This document shows, one piece after another, positions 16,368 to 25,958 of a stretch of DNA of 64,000 nt. Under the pieces are notes generated by a model. The model was not told where the DNA came from and searched no databases. It worked only from the letters and a program-made list of their open reading frames with translations. A program made the position numbers and the translations under genes. Numbering within the stretch: the first letter of the stretch is position 1; every line of letters begins with the position of its first letter. This DNA comes from Lachnospiraceae bacterium (lineage in GTDB: Bacteria; Bacillota; Clostridia; Lachnospirales; Lachnospiraceae), in assembly GCA_029012365.1 (NCBI GenBank), contig JAQXLY010000064.1, positions 51,298-115,297 of the forward strand, given 5' to 3'.

Positions 16368-17855
16368 ATGGAGAAGGATTTCTTTTATGAAAATGACTTG
16401 CGGGTTACGAAAATGGCAGTCAAAGTGTTACGCTGGCTTATTATTGTTTTTCCGTTACTGATATTATTGTCGGTTATAGGAATTTTTCAGTCCGAAGTAC
16501 CTAAATTACTCGTTCTTACCTGTATCGCTCTTGTGGTAATAGTGGGACCTACGGTTGCGTTAAAGCTGAATGTACCGATAGGAGCCATGAAATATATCAG
16601 TGTACTTGCACTTGGTGGTCTTGTAGCACTGATGGCTACGGATTCTACGATAGGAATTTATATGACCTATGCGCTTGCCATGGTTTTTAGTATCTTCTAT
16701 TTCGATAAGAGGTTTACTCTCCGTGTTTCGATTTTCAGTTATGTGTTACTGGTTGGGTCGTTGTATTTTCGTTCGCTGAATGTACAGCAGATTGAGTTTG
16801 CAACAAATTTTGAGTGGTTTGTAAGCCGTTCCCTCGGATTTGCACTGGAAGCAGTGGTGATGAGCATTGTCTGTGTAAAGGTTGCCGAAGCTTCTCATAA
16901 TATGCTTGAAAAGCTGGCGGATACGCAGCAGACCGCAAATCTGGTGGAGCAATGTAAGAATGCTTCGGGAGAATTAAGCGGGGTTGTGGAGAAGCTGGAG
17001 GAGTGCATTCAGGGCTTTGCAGCTACGAACAATGTCATTACGGAGTCTGCCACAGCTACTCTTGAAGACTGTAATAACAGTGTCAGGTTTGCTGATTCGG
17101 TATGCAGTTCTATGGGAGAGTTAAATGATAATGTAAATGTCATTGTGGAGAACACAGCCCAGATGCTTGATATTTCTAAGGAGACTACCGAAAAAGTCAA
17201 AGGATATATCACTTTACTTGAGAATACTACTGAGGATATGCAGGAAATCGTGCAGTCTGCCCGTCATACCGAAGAGTCGATTGCCAGTCTGGAAGCCGGA
17301 ATGAAGGAGGTTTCCGAATTTGCTGCGACGATTGCGGGAATTACAAAGCAAACCAATCTTCTTGCGCTGAATGCTTCTATAGAGGCTGCAAGAGCCGGAG
17401 AAATGGGAAAAGGCTTTAATGTGGTGGCACAGGAAGTCAGAGTATTAGCGGATGATTCCCAGAAGGCAAGTAATGCAATCAGCGGAATTTTGCAGAATAT
17501 CTCTTCTTTATTGGAAGAAGTGCGAACCTCCAATCAGCAGAATCTTGATAATATTACAGAGGGTATTGATAAGCTTGTTTCTGTAGGAAAGGAAGCGGAA
17601 AGCATCGGAGTACTTCAGACCGAGTCCGGCAGAAAGGCAGAAAATGTAGCTGCCTCCAGTAACGAAACATTTGCACATGGACAGCAGGTAATGGCAATGA
17701 TAAGCCAGATGCAGCAGTTAATAGAGAGCACTCTTAGCAATGCAAATCAGATTGTTCAGGAGACAGAGACACAAAAGGGAGTAACAAAAGAGGTACAGAC
17801 CTCCTTTGTTCAGGTAAATGATGTGTCTGCGAATCTGTTGGAGCTTAGCAGATAA
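16368..17855 (+). CDS. Methyl-accepting chemotaxis protein without HAMP or large sensor domain
   Basis: A 495-residue membrane receptor. About six hydrophobic helices with short loops span residues 20-170, replacing the usual periplasmic ligand domain, and no clear HAMP linker follows. The signalling tip [20 protein letters not shown] near residue 330 and [18 protein letters not shown] are fully conserved, flanked by long coiled coils. It should pass signals to CheA/CheW; no other chemotaxis genes are nearby. AAAGGAGGGCAATCTGCT precedes the ATG. Signal unknown; a membrane-embedded or energy-taxis type of input is possible. A terminator follows the gene, so it is transcribed alone. Confidence 0.9.
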   Translation: MEKDFFYENDLRVTKMAVKVLRWLIIVFPLLILLSVIGIFQSEVPKLLVLTCIALVVIVGPTVALKLNVPIGAMKYISVLALGGLVALMATDSTIGIYMTYALAMVFSIFYFDKRFTLRVSIFSYVLLVGSLYFRSLNVQQIEFATNFEWFVSRSLGFALEAVVMSIVCVKVAEASHNMLEKLADTQQTANLVEQCKNASGELSGVVEKLEECIQGFAATNNVITESATATLEDCNNSVRFADSVCSSMGELNDNVNVIVENTAQMLDISKETTEKVKGYITLLENTTEDMQEIVQSARHTEESIASLEAGMKEVSEFAATIAGITKQTNLLALNASIEAARAGEMGKGFNVVAQEVRVLADDSQKASNAISGILQNISSLLEEVRTSNQQNLDNITEGIDKLVSVGKEAESIGVLQTESGRKAENVAASSNETFAHGQQVMAMISQMQQLIESTLSNANQIVQETETQKGVTKEVQTSFVQVNDVSANLLELSR

Positions 17856-17874
17856 TGATATTATGAAGTATAGG

Positions 17875-17915
17875 CTGCTTTGCCCTGACAACATAATGCG
17901 GCAAGGTAGTTTTTG
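17875..17915 (+). terminator. Terminator after the chemotaxis receptor
   Basis: CTGCTTTGCC (17875-17884) pairs with GGCAAGGTAG (17900-17909) with two G-U pairs, and TTTTTG follows. Confidence 0.6.
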
Positions 17916-17982
17916 TAAACAGATGCGGTATTGGAACAAATACTTCAGGCCTTCATAGGATAATAAAAAAAGGAGTTATGCT

Positions 17983-18405
17983 ATGACAGCCGATTGTTGT
18001 GCAAAGCATGCGGACTACGGTCCGAATCCCTATGTGGCAAATATAGAACGAATAACAACTGAAAATTCTAACTTTCGGACCGCAATATGGACCGGATGCC
18101 ATATGCAGATGACAGTTATGTGTATTCCGCCCTGCGGAGAAATAGGTCTTGAGGTGCATCCGGTTACGGATCAGTTCATCAGGGTGGAACAGGGAAGAGC
18201 CGTGGTGAAAATGGGAAAGTGCAGGGAATGTCCGGATTTTTGCCGAAGCATGAGGAAAGGAGATGCTGTTTTTATTCCTGCCGGGATGTGGCATAATGTC
18301 ATAAACGAAGGAAAACAGTCTCTACAGGTATCTGTGATTTATGCACCGCCGAATCATCCGCAGGGAACGGTTCATCATACGAAGAAGGAAGCGGAAGAAT
18401 ATTGA
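17983..18405 (+). CDS. Cupin-domain protein
   Basis: A 140-residue single-cupin protein. The first cupin motif is spread over GLEVHPVTDQFIRVEQGRA (residues about 48-66) and the second is FIPAGMWHNVINEG near residue 92, each giving the metal-ligand candidates His/Glu and His. An unusual insert with cysteines (GKCRECPDFCRS) lies between the two motifs, and the N-terminus has ADCCAKHADYG, so extra metal binding is possible. AAAAAAGGAGTTATGCT supports the start. It is flanked by two terminators and therefore monocistronic. Small cupins serve as isomerases, dioxygenases or sensors; this one cannot be assigned further. Confidence 0.8.
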   Translation: MTADCCAKHADYGPNPYVANIERITTENSNFRTAIWTGCHMQMTVMCIPPCGEIGLEVHPVTDQFIRVEQGRAVVKMGKCRECPDFCRSMRKGDAVFIPAGMWHNVINEGKQSLQVSVIYAPPNHPQGTVHHTKKEAEEY

Positions 18406-18412
18406 TTTTTAC

Positions 18413-18445
18413 AGGGTGTCGTTTGATGCGGCACCCTTTCCTTAA
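18413..18445 (+). terminator. Terminator after the cupin gene
   Basis: AGGGTGTC (18413-18420) and GGCACCCT (18430-18437) form a mostly paired stem followed by TTCCTTAATT. Confidence 0.55.
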
Positions 18446-18580
18446 TTGCTTAAAATTCCCCTTGATTTTTTTGACCGGCTGTGGTACTCTTTAATTGAGT
18501 TAGCTATTGCTTACTATAATGAGGAGAGTTGTAACATATCCTATAAATAATCGTATATTATTAGAAATGGAGTGAGATTG

Positions 18581-19381
18581 ATGAGTCAGATGATGTTACC
18601 TTTTATACTTACACTTTTTGCGGGGCTCAGTACCGGAATCGGGAGTCTGATTGCCTTTTTAGCCAAAAAAACAAATAAACGTTTTCTATCTCTGAGTCTG
18701 GGCTTTTCGGCGGGCGTGATGATTTATGTATCCATGATAGAAATCTTTTTTAAGGCTAAAAATTCTTTAATGGCAGAGCTGGGAGATCGTGCCGGTTCAT
18801 GGGCTACAGTGGCAGCCTTTTTTGGCGGAATGTTTTTAATTGCACTGATTGATAAGGTGATTCCTTCGGAGGAAAACCCGCATGAAACCAAGAGTGTGAT
18901 TGCGGACAATGAGGATGCACCGAAGACAAAGAAGCTTATGAGGATGGGGGTTTTTACGGCACTGGCAATCGCAATTCACAATTTTCCGGAAGGGCTGGCA
19001 ACCTTCGTATCTGCCCTGCAGGATCCGGGAATTGCTATTCCGATTGTGACTGCAATCGCGATTCATAATATACCGGAGGGAATTGCGGTATCGGTGCCGA
19101 TTTATCAGGCAACCGGTTCCAGAAAAAAGGCATTTTTGTATTCCTTTTTGTCAGGACTTGCGGAACCGGTAGGAGGAGTTATCGGCTGGCTGATTTTAAT
19201 GCCGGTGATGAGTGATGTTGTGTTCGGTATTATTTTTGCAGGCGTAGCGGGAATTATGGTGTTTATCTCCGTAGATGAACTTCTGCCGGCAGCAAGAGAG
19301 TACGGGGAACACCACATTTCCATCTACGGACTTATTGCCGGGATGATGGTCATGGCGGTGAGCCTGCTTCTGTTTCTATAG
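18581..19381 (+). CDS. zupT: ZIP-family divalent metal transporter
   Basis: A 266-residue, eight-helix membrane protein, taken from ATG 18581, which has TGGAGTGA a few bases upstream; the in-frame GTG at 18572 would overlap that site. Helix 4 and helix 5 carry the metal-site motifs [13 protein letters not shown] and [13 protein letters not shown], diagnostic of ZupT-type ZIP proteins that import Zn and related ions. A cytoplasmic loop with acidic and basic residues ([13 protein letters not shown]) lies between helices 3 and 4. It ends 41 bases before the convergent YkgJ-like gene. No Zur or MntR box was identified upstream. Annotation sure; exact metal preference open. Confidence 0.92.
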   Translation: MSQMMLPFILTLFAGLSTGIGSLIAFLAKKTNKRFLSLSLGFSAGVMIYVSMIEIFFKAKNSLMAELGDRAGSWATVAAFFGGMFLIALIDKVIPSEENPHETKSVIADNEDAPKTKKLMRMGVFTALAIAIHNFPEGLATFVSALQDPGIAIPIVTAIAIHNIPEGIAVSVPIYQATGSRKKAFLYSFLSGLAEPVGGVIGWLILMPVMSDVVFGIIFAGVAGIMVFISVDELLPAAREYGEHHISIYGLIAGMMVMAVSLLLFL

Positions 19382-19422
19382 CAGAGCTGTTCCAAACGTT
19401 TTGCTGTTTCCGACAGCCCTCT

Positions 19423-20088
19423 CTAGGAAAGAAAAGCTTCTGCCTGCTTTATGCGTTCCGTAAACTGCGAATAAAATGAGGCATCGGCAACATAAGGAGT
19501 CAGGAAAAACAGCTTTAACAGTGCGGTCGTCAGGACACCGATGGATGCGGTGTCCGTAGCGGCCGCAATTTTTTCCTGTGCCCGGAGCACCAGACGATGC
19601 CATGCGATGAGGAAGGCTTCGTATTGTTCCGCATTTGCAAGACCAATCCAGTTTTTTAACTTCACCTTTGGCGCAATCCGGTTCGGACATTCATGAATTT
19701 GCAGGATATAGGAAAGCGTCTCTTCTTCAAAATAGCGCGCAAGCGGGAATAAACGGCACAGTCCCGGACGGTTCGCGTGAATTTTGCACAGTCCGTCATC
19801 GTTTAAAAAAGGACAGGACTTTGTTTCTTTTGAAAAATTCAAATGAGGAAGTAAAAGCCCGTTTACCGGCTTGAGGGCAATCTGTTGTCCGGTATAAAGC
19901 TGTTCAAAGGAAAGTCCTTCGCCTGCAGAAAACTGATAGATGTCAAACGGATCCAGCGTAATTGTATCTTCCGCAAAACGGCAGCAGGAGGCAGAGCCGC
20001 CGCAGCTGTCACAGCCCAGTTTTACCATATCATGCAGCGCATATATTTTTCCGTCGGAAATTTCTTTTAAATCTACTTTGTGTTCCAT
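19423..20088 (-). CDS. YkgJ-type cysteine-cluster protein
   Basis: A 221-residue soluble protein of the YkgJ family (putative zinc- or iron-chelating domain). The N-terminal half has GCDSCGGSASCCRF near residue 32 and, later, SCPFLNDDGLCKIHANRPG followed by LCRLFPLAR near 105, giving the C-x-x-C...CC...C-x(8)-C-x(8)-C layout of the family. The C-terminal half is helical and less conserved. It is the last gene of the minus-strand operon, 15 bases after the second ABC permease. Family members are linked to metal handling or to oxidation chemistry, but the function is not established. Confidence 0.8.
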   Translation of the reverse strand: MEHKVDLKEISDGKIYALHDMVKLGCDSCGGSASCCRFAEDTITLDPFDIYQFSAGEGLSFEQLYTGQQIALKPVNGLLLPHLNFSKETKSCPFLNDDGLCKIHANRPGLCRLFPLARYFEEETLSYILQIHECPNRIAPKVKLKNWIGLANAEQYEAFLIAWHRLVLRAQEKIAAATDTASIGVLTTALLKLFFLTPYVADASFYSQFTERIKQAEAFLS

Positions 20089-20103
20089 TGTGTATTCCTC
20101 GCT

Positions 20104-21189
20104 TTAGAAAAACATTAAGTAATAGTAGGCCGGCAGGGCATAACGTACCGCTTTTATCCATGGAAAGAAGACAGATAAGTCTGCAATCACCGGAGTAAAT
20201 ACAAGGGTACATAAAAGTATCATCGGAAATGCGGCACAAAGCATAGTATGATTGGAAATCAGTGTGCCGAGAATCAGGTAAAACAGTATCATTGCGGCAA
20301 TGTAACACAGCAGGGCGGAAACCTCCCGCCATAAGTCCTGAGCACAGCCCGACAGAAAGGGAATAAGGAGGCTTATGAATGCTGAAGGTAACAAATAGGA
20401 CAACAGGGAGAAGAATGAAAACAGATATCCATGTACCCCGTAAAGCTTTGTATACAAACCGTTTTTTCGGTCGCGGTGAATCGTTAAAAGACCTAAGAAG
20501 CCGCAAATAAGCAAAAAGACGGCAGTCAGTCCGCGTATTACGGAAAGTGCTGCGGTCGTAGTACCGAAGGAACCCGAGCTTCCTTCCTCAGAGAGAAAAT
20601 GAATCTCAAAGCGGAAGGTGGAGCCGTCGGATAAATGAGAACGATAGCTGCGCTCTATATCGATGTCTGTCACCGGAGGGAGAAGAAAGGAAACAGCTGC
20701 TTCGTCTGTAAACGGCAGATGAGAAGCCTCGTAAAGACAGTTTATTAACAGGGAAAGGGCATATTCCTCAAATAAAGATGCATATACGAGTTCATTCAGG
20801 ATGCCTTTGCAGGTCGTATTTTCAGAGATATATACCGTAATCAGATTCTTGATACGGCTCTTATTTAACTCTGCCCCCAGAGGCTTGCGAAACAGATATC
20901 CGCACTCAATCTGATTACTTTGTACCAGCTTTTTTAACTCATCCTCATCGGAGACCTCAAAAAACGTAAAAAGGGAATCCTCCGTTTCCGTAAGCTTTTT
21001 ACAAAGTGTTTCTGCCAGAGGGTCTTCGGTGGCAAGGCAAAGCCCTACCCGGATGCGTGTGTCTTCCTCTGCTCGGAAGGTATGGGAGAGAAAAAGTATG
21101 AAGACCGGAAAAAGAAGTAAAAGCAGAAGAAATGATTTATTTTTAAACAATCGTTTCAGCTGCAGTGAAAAGAAAACGGCAGGCTTCAT
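20104..21189 (-). CDS. ABC-2 type permease (operon gene 4)
   Basis: A 361-residue permease starting at the ATG at 21189 (MKPAVFFSLQLKRLF); GGAGG lies just before it. The same frame stays open to 21756 but that extension overlaps the neighbouring permease and reads as non-coding Cys/Pro/Arg-rich sequence. One helix near residue 15-35 (FLLLLLLFPVFILFLSH) is followed by an extracytoplasmic domain of about 170 residues and then about five helices to the end. It overlaps the upstream permease gene by four bases, so both are probably made together as a heterodimer with the ATPase of this operon. Confidence 0.82.
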   Translation of the reverse strand: MKPAVFFSLQLKRLFKNKSFLLLLLLFPVFILFLSHTFRAEEDTRIRVGLCLATEDPLAETLCKKLTETEDSLFTFFEVSDEDELKKLVQSNQIECGYLFRKPLGAELNKSRIKNLITVYISENTTCKGILNELVYASLFEEYALSLLINCLYEASHLPFTDEAAVSFLLPPVTDIDIERSYRSHLSDGSTFRFEIHFLSEEGSSGSFGTTTAALSVIRGLTAVFLLICGFLGLLTIHRDRKNGLYTKLYGVHGYLFSFFSLLSYLLPSAFISLLIPFLSGCAQDLWREVSALLCYIAAMILFYLILGTLISNHTMLCAAFPMILLCTLVFTPVIADLSVFFPWIKAVRYALPAYYYLMFF

Positions 21190-22382
21190 GTGTCTACCTC
21201 CTTTCCTCGTATCAGGGAACATACCGCAAGAAGGAAGAGAGCAAGTGCGGTATGAATCAGGAGTATAAAGCTGTCCTTCGGGGCGAGAGAAGCCGCGGCA
21301 AGTCTCCGGAGCCCTTTCAGACAGGCGCTGAACGGAAGAAACGGGGTGAGACCGGAAAAGAAATCCGGTAAAAATGCATACGGAAGAAAGCCACCGGCAA
21401 ACAGTATCATAAAGAGTCCCGAAAATGTAAATGCCAAAAGTCCCTGCCCGGCGTTCCGAAACAGAGAGAATACAAGCTGTGTGCAGGCGGAAAAACATAG
21501 TGCGGTACAGATAAGAAAAAGGACGGCGGATGCAGAAAGGGAAAGGTCCGGGAAAAGAATAAGTGCAAGACCGCCAAGTGCAAAGACAAAAAACAGGTAA
21601 AACAGGACAAACGGGAGAAAACGACTGGCCTCTAACATAAACATGTTTATTCCGTTCCTTCTCAGCTGCCGGTAAAACGTCATCGGAGCAGGGGTGCACA
21701 GAAAGCTTCCCATACCTGCTCCGAGAAACAGCAGGAGACATAGAAACAGCGTACACCCGTAATATGCCATAGGCGACAGCTCTCCGGTAGCGGTGGTGGA
21801 TTTTGCCGAAAACACGGATTCTCTGGCAATGGCATAATTCAGATTTGCGACATTGATATCATAATAAATATCAGACAGATGTCCGGTAAGTCCGTATTCC
21901 CTGTAAAGATCCGTAGCGGCATAAATTGCAGCCTGGGCAGCTCCGAGTGTAAGCGCACCGGCCTCTGCGTATTTGGAAACCAAAAGGGAGGGGAAGGAAT
22001 CTCCGCCCGGAAGATAAAGCAGGGCAGGGATATTCGTAGAATCCAATATACCGGAAAACATCTCCTTCGGGAGCACCAGTACGGCACAGACTGACCCGGT
22101 ACGAAGGGCATCCATTGCCTGTGCTTCATCCATTTCAAGGAAAGAAAAGCTGTTTGCCGCCTCAGTTTCTGTGATAAGCGGCAGGATTAGTTCGAGATAA
22201 GATTCGGAATCGTAGTTGACCAAAGCCACCGGAGCGGTTACTGTACCGGTGTTTTTTGTATGCATTTCCTTTGCCCAAAAAACAGCCATACCGGCAAGGA
22301 AAAGCGGTATGACTGCTCCTGCAATCAGCTTCGGAACTGCTTTGAGGGCTCTTTTTAATTGTAAGAAAAAGAGAACGGTCAT
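21186..22382 (-). CDS. ABC-2 type permease (operon gene 3)
   Basis: A 398-residue permease. The ATG at 22382 (MTVLFFLQLKRALKAV) follows AGGAGG; an in-frame upstream ATG at 22421 would overlap that site and is unlikely. The layout is an N-terminal helix (LIAGAVIPLFLAGMAVFWA), an extracytoplasmic domain to about residue 205, then about six helices. It lies 57 bases after the lipoprotein gene and overlaps the next permease. With the ATPase at 23883-24551 it would form an exporter of unknown cargo. Confidence 0.82.
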   Translation of the reverse strand: MTVLFFLQLKRALKAVPKLIAGAVIPLFLAGMAVFWAKEMHTKNTGTVTAPVALVNYDSESYLELILPLITETEAANSFSFLEMDEAQAMDALRTGSVCAVLVLPKEMFSGILDSTNIPALLYLPGGDSFPSLLVSKYAEAGALTLGAAQAAIYAATDLYREYGLTGHLSDIYYDINVANLNYAIARESVFSAKSTTATGELSPMAYYGCTLFLCLLLFLGAGMGSFLCTPAPMTFYRQLRRNGINMFMLEASRFLPFVLFYLFFVFALGGLALILFPDLSLSASAVLFLICTALCFSACTQLVFSLFRNAGQGLLAFTFSGLFMILFAGGFLPYAFLPDFFSGLTPFLPFSACLKGLRRLAAASLAPKDSFILLIHTALALFLLAVCSLIRGKEVDT

Positions 22383-22439
22383 GGAAGTTCCTCCTTGTCG
22401 GTGTGGCTGTATATCACTCATTTGTTTCTGATAAGCGGA

Positions 22440-23864
22440 TTATTCAAACATTCCAAAAAGCCCGGATAATACCGGATCGTTTTGCAAATTGGTGAAAATC
22501 TCGCCTGCTAAGGCTGTAAAATCATCCTGTGTCATGTCAAACAGTGCATATTCCGTACCGGACGGAACGGAAATCTCACATGACGATGTATCCAGATAGT
22601 AACTGCCTGCAAGAGAGACGGAGAATAAGTCCGCAAGCTTAATTTCCAGATAATTTATATCAAAGGTGTATTTCTTTCCTTTTTCCACACCGGTAAATTC
22701 CCCTTCTCCGGAGAAGCTTAATGTCTGGTCATCATATGTCATGGCAGAGGAGAATGTTAATTCGTGATTTAATGTATCGTACTCCTGCTGATATTCAAAG
22801 GAAATGCTGCCATTTTCGGAAACAAGCTCAAGTGTAGCTTCAAGAGCCTCTAACGGAGCTGACTCACCGTAAAATTCAACAGCGAAGATCAGGGTATCCG
22901 CACCGGTTTGTACCTCATAGGCAATATAGCTGATGTAACCGTCCTTGGTGACTGCAACGGTAAGGTCAAGATCACCGAGGGTATCGGCAAGAGCGTCCAG
23001 TTTCTCTTTCATATCTTCCGTGTCATAATCCTCTGTGGAGGCAATACCTTCCATGGATTCTATCATGGAGGACATATACTCCTGCATATACCGGCCGGCA
23101 GCGTCCAGTACACCGGCATACGCGTCCTGAGGAACGGTAACCTGATATACATTTTTATAGGCGACACTGTCAGGAAGAGAAACATCTTCCTTTTTCAGTT
23201 TGTCAACCGTTATTTGCTCATGAAGTTCATCACAGGCATTTGTGAGATATTCCGGAATCTCCGGAACTACAGGAGAGAAAAGCTTTTCCGTAATATTGGA
23301 TGAAAAGCCTTCCGGAAGCGTAAGGCCTTGTGAAGCCAGAAGCTGTGCCAGAAAGGAGTCGGATGCAAGGTCGTCTTCCAGTGTGGCAAAATCAACAGAA
23401 ACACTTCCGTTAAGCAGCTTCGGAACCGTAAGGTAAAGCTTTGAACCGTTAAGCTGTCCGCCGAGTGTGAGGTAGTCGGTATTGCCGTAGGTGATTCCCA
23501 GAGTACCTGCACTTTTTTTGTTGGTTAAATCCGAGGCGGTGTCCAAACGGAATCCGAGACCGGTGAGAAATCCGGCATAAGCATCCATTCCGGAGCCTTT
23601 GAGTTCCTGTAAGCTGAGGGACAAACCGGAGGAGTATGCTGTTTTTTCGTTTACGGCGTTGCTTAATTCTTCCGTACCGAGGAGTGCTTCCAACGGATTG
23701 CCGGCGGTAAATGTTTTCTTAAATGCTTTTTCCACTGTTTCACGCGGCGTCTCTTTGGAACATCCTACGGAGCCGAGCACAAGGGTAAGCAGAGTAAGAA
23801 AAGTGATAAGAATACGCATCCGGTGTCCGGTGGATTTTCTTATAGACTTATTTGGCTGATTCAT
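22440..23864 (-). CDS. Large lipoprotein of unknown function in an ABC-2 operon
   Basis: A 474-residue secreted protein. A basic N-terminus, a hydrophobic helix and the lipobox LGSVGC predict cleavage and lipid attachment at Cys35. The mature part is Leu/Ser/acid-rich without cysteines and repeats beta-strand-like segments (ISFEYQQEYDTLNHELTFSS), resembling the many DUF-type clostridial lipoproteins of beta-sheet character. GGGAGGAATACAAA supports the start at 23864. It is placed between the ATPase and the permeases, so it may bind cargo at the membrane surface or help the exporter, as inference from context only. Confidence 0.75.
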   Translation of the reverse strand: MNQPNKSIRKSTGHRMRILITFLTLLTLVLGSVGCSKETPRETVEKAFKKTFTAGNPLEALLGTEELSNAVNEKTAYSSGLSLSLQELKGSGMDAYAGFLTGLGFRLDTASDLTNKKSAGTLGITYGNTDYLTLGGQLNGSKLYLTVPKLLNGSVSVDFATLEDDLASDSFLAQLLASQGLTLPEGFSSNITEKLFSPVVPEIPEYLTNACDELHEQITVDKLKKEDVSLPDSVAYKNVYQVTVPQDAYAGVLDAAGRYMQEYMSSMIESMEGIASTEDYDTEDMKEKLDALADTLGDLDLTVAVTKDGYISYIAYEVQTGADTLIFAVEFYGESAPLEALEATLELVSENGSISFEYQQEYDTLNHELTFSSAMTYDDQTLSFSGEGEFTGVEKGKKYTFDINYLEIKLADLFSVSLAGSYYLDTSSCEISVPSGTEYALFDMTQDDFTALAGEIFTNLQNDPVLSGLFGMFE

Positions 23865-23882
23865 TTTGTATTCCTCCCAAAA

Positions 23883-24551
23883 TTAAGATTGTTTTATCAG
23901 AGCATCTTTGGCCCGAACACTGTCTGTCTGCTGCAAAACTCCGTCCTTCAATATGTAAAGAGTAGAGCAGAGAGAGAACTCAGCTTCTTCATGGGTAGTA
24001 AAAAGAACAATACCGCCGTTTTCCGCAAACAAAAGAAGCTGGTTGTGAATGATTTCCTTGCAAGGCAGATCTAAAGCGGCAGAAGGCTCATCCAGAATCA
24101 GAATCTCCGGAGCATTCTGCAAAACGGAAGTGATGCTGATACGTTTTTTCATGCCTTCGGACAGCTTTGCCACCGGTACTCCCAGATATTCGGCTAACCC
24201 CATTTGACGGTACAGAGAATCCTGTGCTTCTCCGGAAGAGGAGACAGTGTTCCTTCGCCAGAGCTTTAGATTATCCCGAACCGAAAGCTCCGGAAGCAGC
24301 GGGTTTAACTGTGGGACATAGCCTACTGTTTCTGCGGGAACACGGGTTCCCGCAAATAGCGGACTTCCGTGAAAAGAAAGTGTACCGGATGCGGGACGTC
24401 TGACTCCCGCAAGGACAGAGAGCAATGTGGATTTACCGCAGCCGTTTTGTCCGATGATACCGATAAAATCCCCCTTCGCTGCCGTAAAGCAAATGTCTTT
24501 TAAAACCTGTTTTTTTCTATAGGCGAAGGAGATGTGTTCCGCTTGCAGCAT
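23883..24551 (-). CDS. ABC transporter ATP-binding protein (operon gene 1)
   Basis: A 222-residue ATPase with Walker A IIGQNGCGKSTLL near residue 34, Q-loop GYVPQLNPLLP near 78, signature LSEGMKKRISI near 130 and Walker B ILILDEPSAALD near 150; the H-loop is FTTHEEAE. The Ser-Glu signature (LSEGM rather than LSGGQ) is a common variant in ABC-2 exporters. It is the first gene of a five-gene minus-strand operon (ATPase, lipoprotein, two permeases, YkgJ-like) behind the promoter at 24613-24641. Confidence 0.9.
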   Translation of the reverse strand: MLQAEHISFAYRKKQVLKDICFTAAKGDFIGIIGQNGCGKSTLLSVLAGVRRPASGTLSFHGSPLFAGTRVPAETVGYVPQLNPLLPELSVRDNLKLWRRNTVSSSGEAQDSLYRQMGLAEYLGVPVAKLSEGMKKRISITSVLQNAPEILILDEPSAALDLPCKEIIHNQLLLFAENGGIVLFTTHEEAEFSLCSTLYILKDGVLQQTDSVRAKDALIKQS

Positions 24552-24612
24552 AATGCATTGTCCTTTCTGGCAAAACTATGCCGGAAATGAAAAACCGATT
24601 GTTATGAAAAAA

Positions 24613-24641
24613 AGTATACTATTTGTCGTATGAAAATACAA
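24613..24641 (-). promoter_or_regulatory. Sigma-A promoter of the lipoprotein/ABC operon
   Basis: On the minus strand TTGTAT (24641-24636), 17 bases, TATACT (24618-24613); about 55 bases of leader precede the ATPase start at 24551. Confidence 0.65.
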
Positions 24642-24650
24642 GTCGGTCTT

Positions 24651-25886
24651 TTAGCCTAAGACCTTTATTCCTTCGGACTCCTTCAGAATATAGCAGCCGT
24701 AGAAGCCTTGTTCTTCCAGTTTGCCGAAAAGCTTTCCTAACTTCTTCGGACGCTCGTAAAGAACGACCTCGTATTCGCTGCGGTATTCGTCCGCCTTTGC
24801 GAGTGCCGGAAGAATGTCTGCGGTATCGTAAATGACAGCAATGCGTTTTTTGCTTTCCGCCATTTCATAGCCGGCATCGGATAAGATGCTTGCGATTCGT
24901 TCAAAGCCGATGGAGAAGCCTACCGCAGGAACGGACTCGTTTAAAAATTTTCCGATCATATTATCATAGCGTCCGCCTCCGGCAATGGAGCTGCCGAAGT
25001 CTAAAGATTCAATTTCAAAAATTGTGCCGGTATAGTAGCCCTGACCACGTACCAGAGACTTGTCATAAACGATTGAGTAGGAATCTCCGGCAAGCTTTTT
25101 AACGGTCTCGATGATATAACGCAGGCTTTCCACCGGGGACTTATCCTCACAGTATTTTTCCGCTTCCTCCAGAGTAAACGGTGTAATGCTCATCAGGTCG
25201 GTGAACTTCTTTACCGTATCCGGAGAAAAGCCCTTTTCCGTAAGCTCGGCTGCAACACCCTCGGCTCCGATTTTATCCATTTTGTCAAAGACGATACAAA
25301 CGCTGTCCGCATCATCCGGGGTAAAGCCTGCCGCATAGATTAAGCTTTTCAGAATACGGCGGTCGTTGATTTTTATTTTAAAATTCCTGATACCGATGTT
25401 AAGTAATGCCTTTGCGGTAGTATCAATCAATTCTATTTCGCAGTTGACGGAATCGGAGCCGAGGATATCAATGTCGCATTGTACAAACTGGCGTAAACGT
25501 CCTTTCTGCGGCCGCTCCGCACGAAATACCTGGTCAATCTGGATACATTTAAACGGTGTCGGAAGGTTTGCACGGTGACAGGCATAGTAGCGGGACAGCG
25601 GAAGGGTAAGGTCATAGCGAAGACCCAAATCCGCCAAATCCTTCGGGTTCCCTGTCTCTAATGCCTTATCTAACTTGTCGCCGCGTTTTAATACCTTGAA
25701 AATCAGACCGAGGTTCTCTCCGCCTTCACTCTTATCAAGATTCTCGATTTCTTCTAAAATCGGAGTGGTAATACGTTCAAAACCGCAGGAACGGTAGGTT
25801 TCCAGAATTTTGCCCTGCAGATAGTCACGGAGTTTGGTTTCCTTCGGCAAATAATCGTTGGTTCCCTTTACGGATGTAATTTTCAT
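24651..25886 (-). CDS. hisS: Histidine--tRNA ligase
   Basis: A 411-residue class II aminoacyl-tRNA synthetase that charges tRNA-His. Motif 1 lies in the N-terminal region (GFERITTPILEE), motif 2 is FRAERPQKGRLRQFVQCDID near residue 115, the histidine-A motif is LVRGQGYYTGTIFEIE near 265, and motif 3 is GFSIGFERIASIL near 315. The C-terminal anticodon-binding domain (KKRIAVIYDTADILPAL onward) ends at KVLG. GAAAGGAGAACACT precedes the ATG. It follows rpsT on the same strand, with a terminator between; no T-box leader fits in the 72-base gap. The upstream neighbour order is not an amino-acid operon. Confidence 0.95.
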   Translation of the reverse strand: MKITSVKGTNDYLPKETKLRDYLQGKILETYRSCGFERITTPILEEIENLDKSEGGENLGLIFKVLKRGDKLDKALETGNPKDLADLGLRYDLTLPLSRYYACHRANLPTPFKCIQIDQVFRAERPQKGRLRQFVQCDIDILGSDSVNCEIELIDTTAKALLNIGIRNFKIKINDRRILKSLIYAAGFTPDDADSVCIVFDKMDKIGAEGVAAELTEKGFSPDTVKKFTDLMSITPFTLEEAEKYCEDKSPVESLRYIIETVKKLAGDSYSIVYDKSLVRGQGYYTGTIFEIESLDFGSSIAGGGRYDNMIGKFLNESVPAVGFSIGFERIASILSDAGYEMAESKKRIAVIYDTADILPALAKADEYRSEYEVVLYERPKKLGKLFGKLEEQGFYGCYILKESEGIKVLG

Positions 25887-25913
25887 AGTGTTCTCCTTTC
25901 AGAAATGAAAAAG

Positions 25914-25941
25914 AAAAGGACCGCGCACGCGCGGCCCTTTT
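25914..25941 (-). terminator. Terminator after rpsT
   Basis: CCGCGC (25921-25926) and GCGCGG (25929-25934) form a strong stem extended by AAAAGG/CCTTTT; read on the minus strand it is followed by CTTTTCTTTTTC. Confidence 0.75.
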
Positions 25942-25958
25942 GCTTTACAGTTTCATAA

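Noticed and set aside
20104..21756. A 550-codon open frame extending the permease gene upstream to 21756
   Set aside because: The extra part overlaps the other permease gene and reads as Cys/Arg/Pro-rich non-coding sequence; the ATG at 21189 has a good ribosome binding site.
25887..25958. T-box leader upstream of hisS
   Set aside because: Only 72 bases separate rpsT and hisS and they are occupied by the rpsT terminator and the ribosome binding site.
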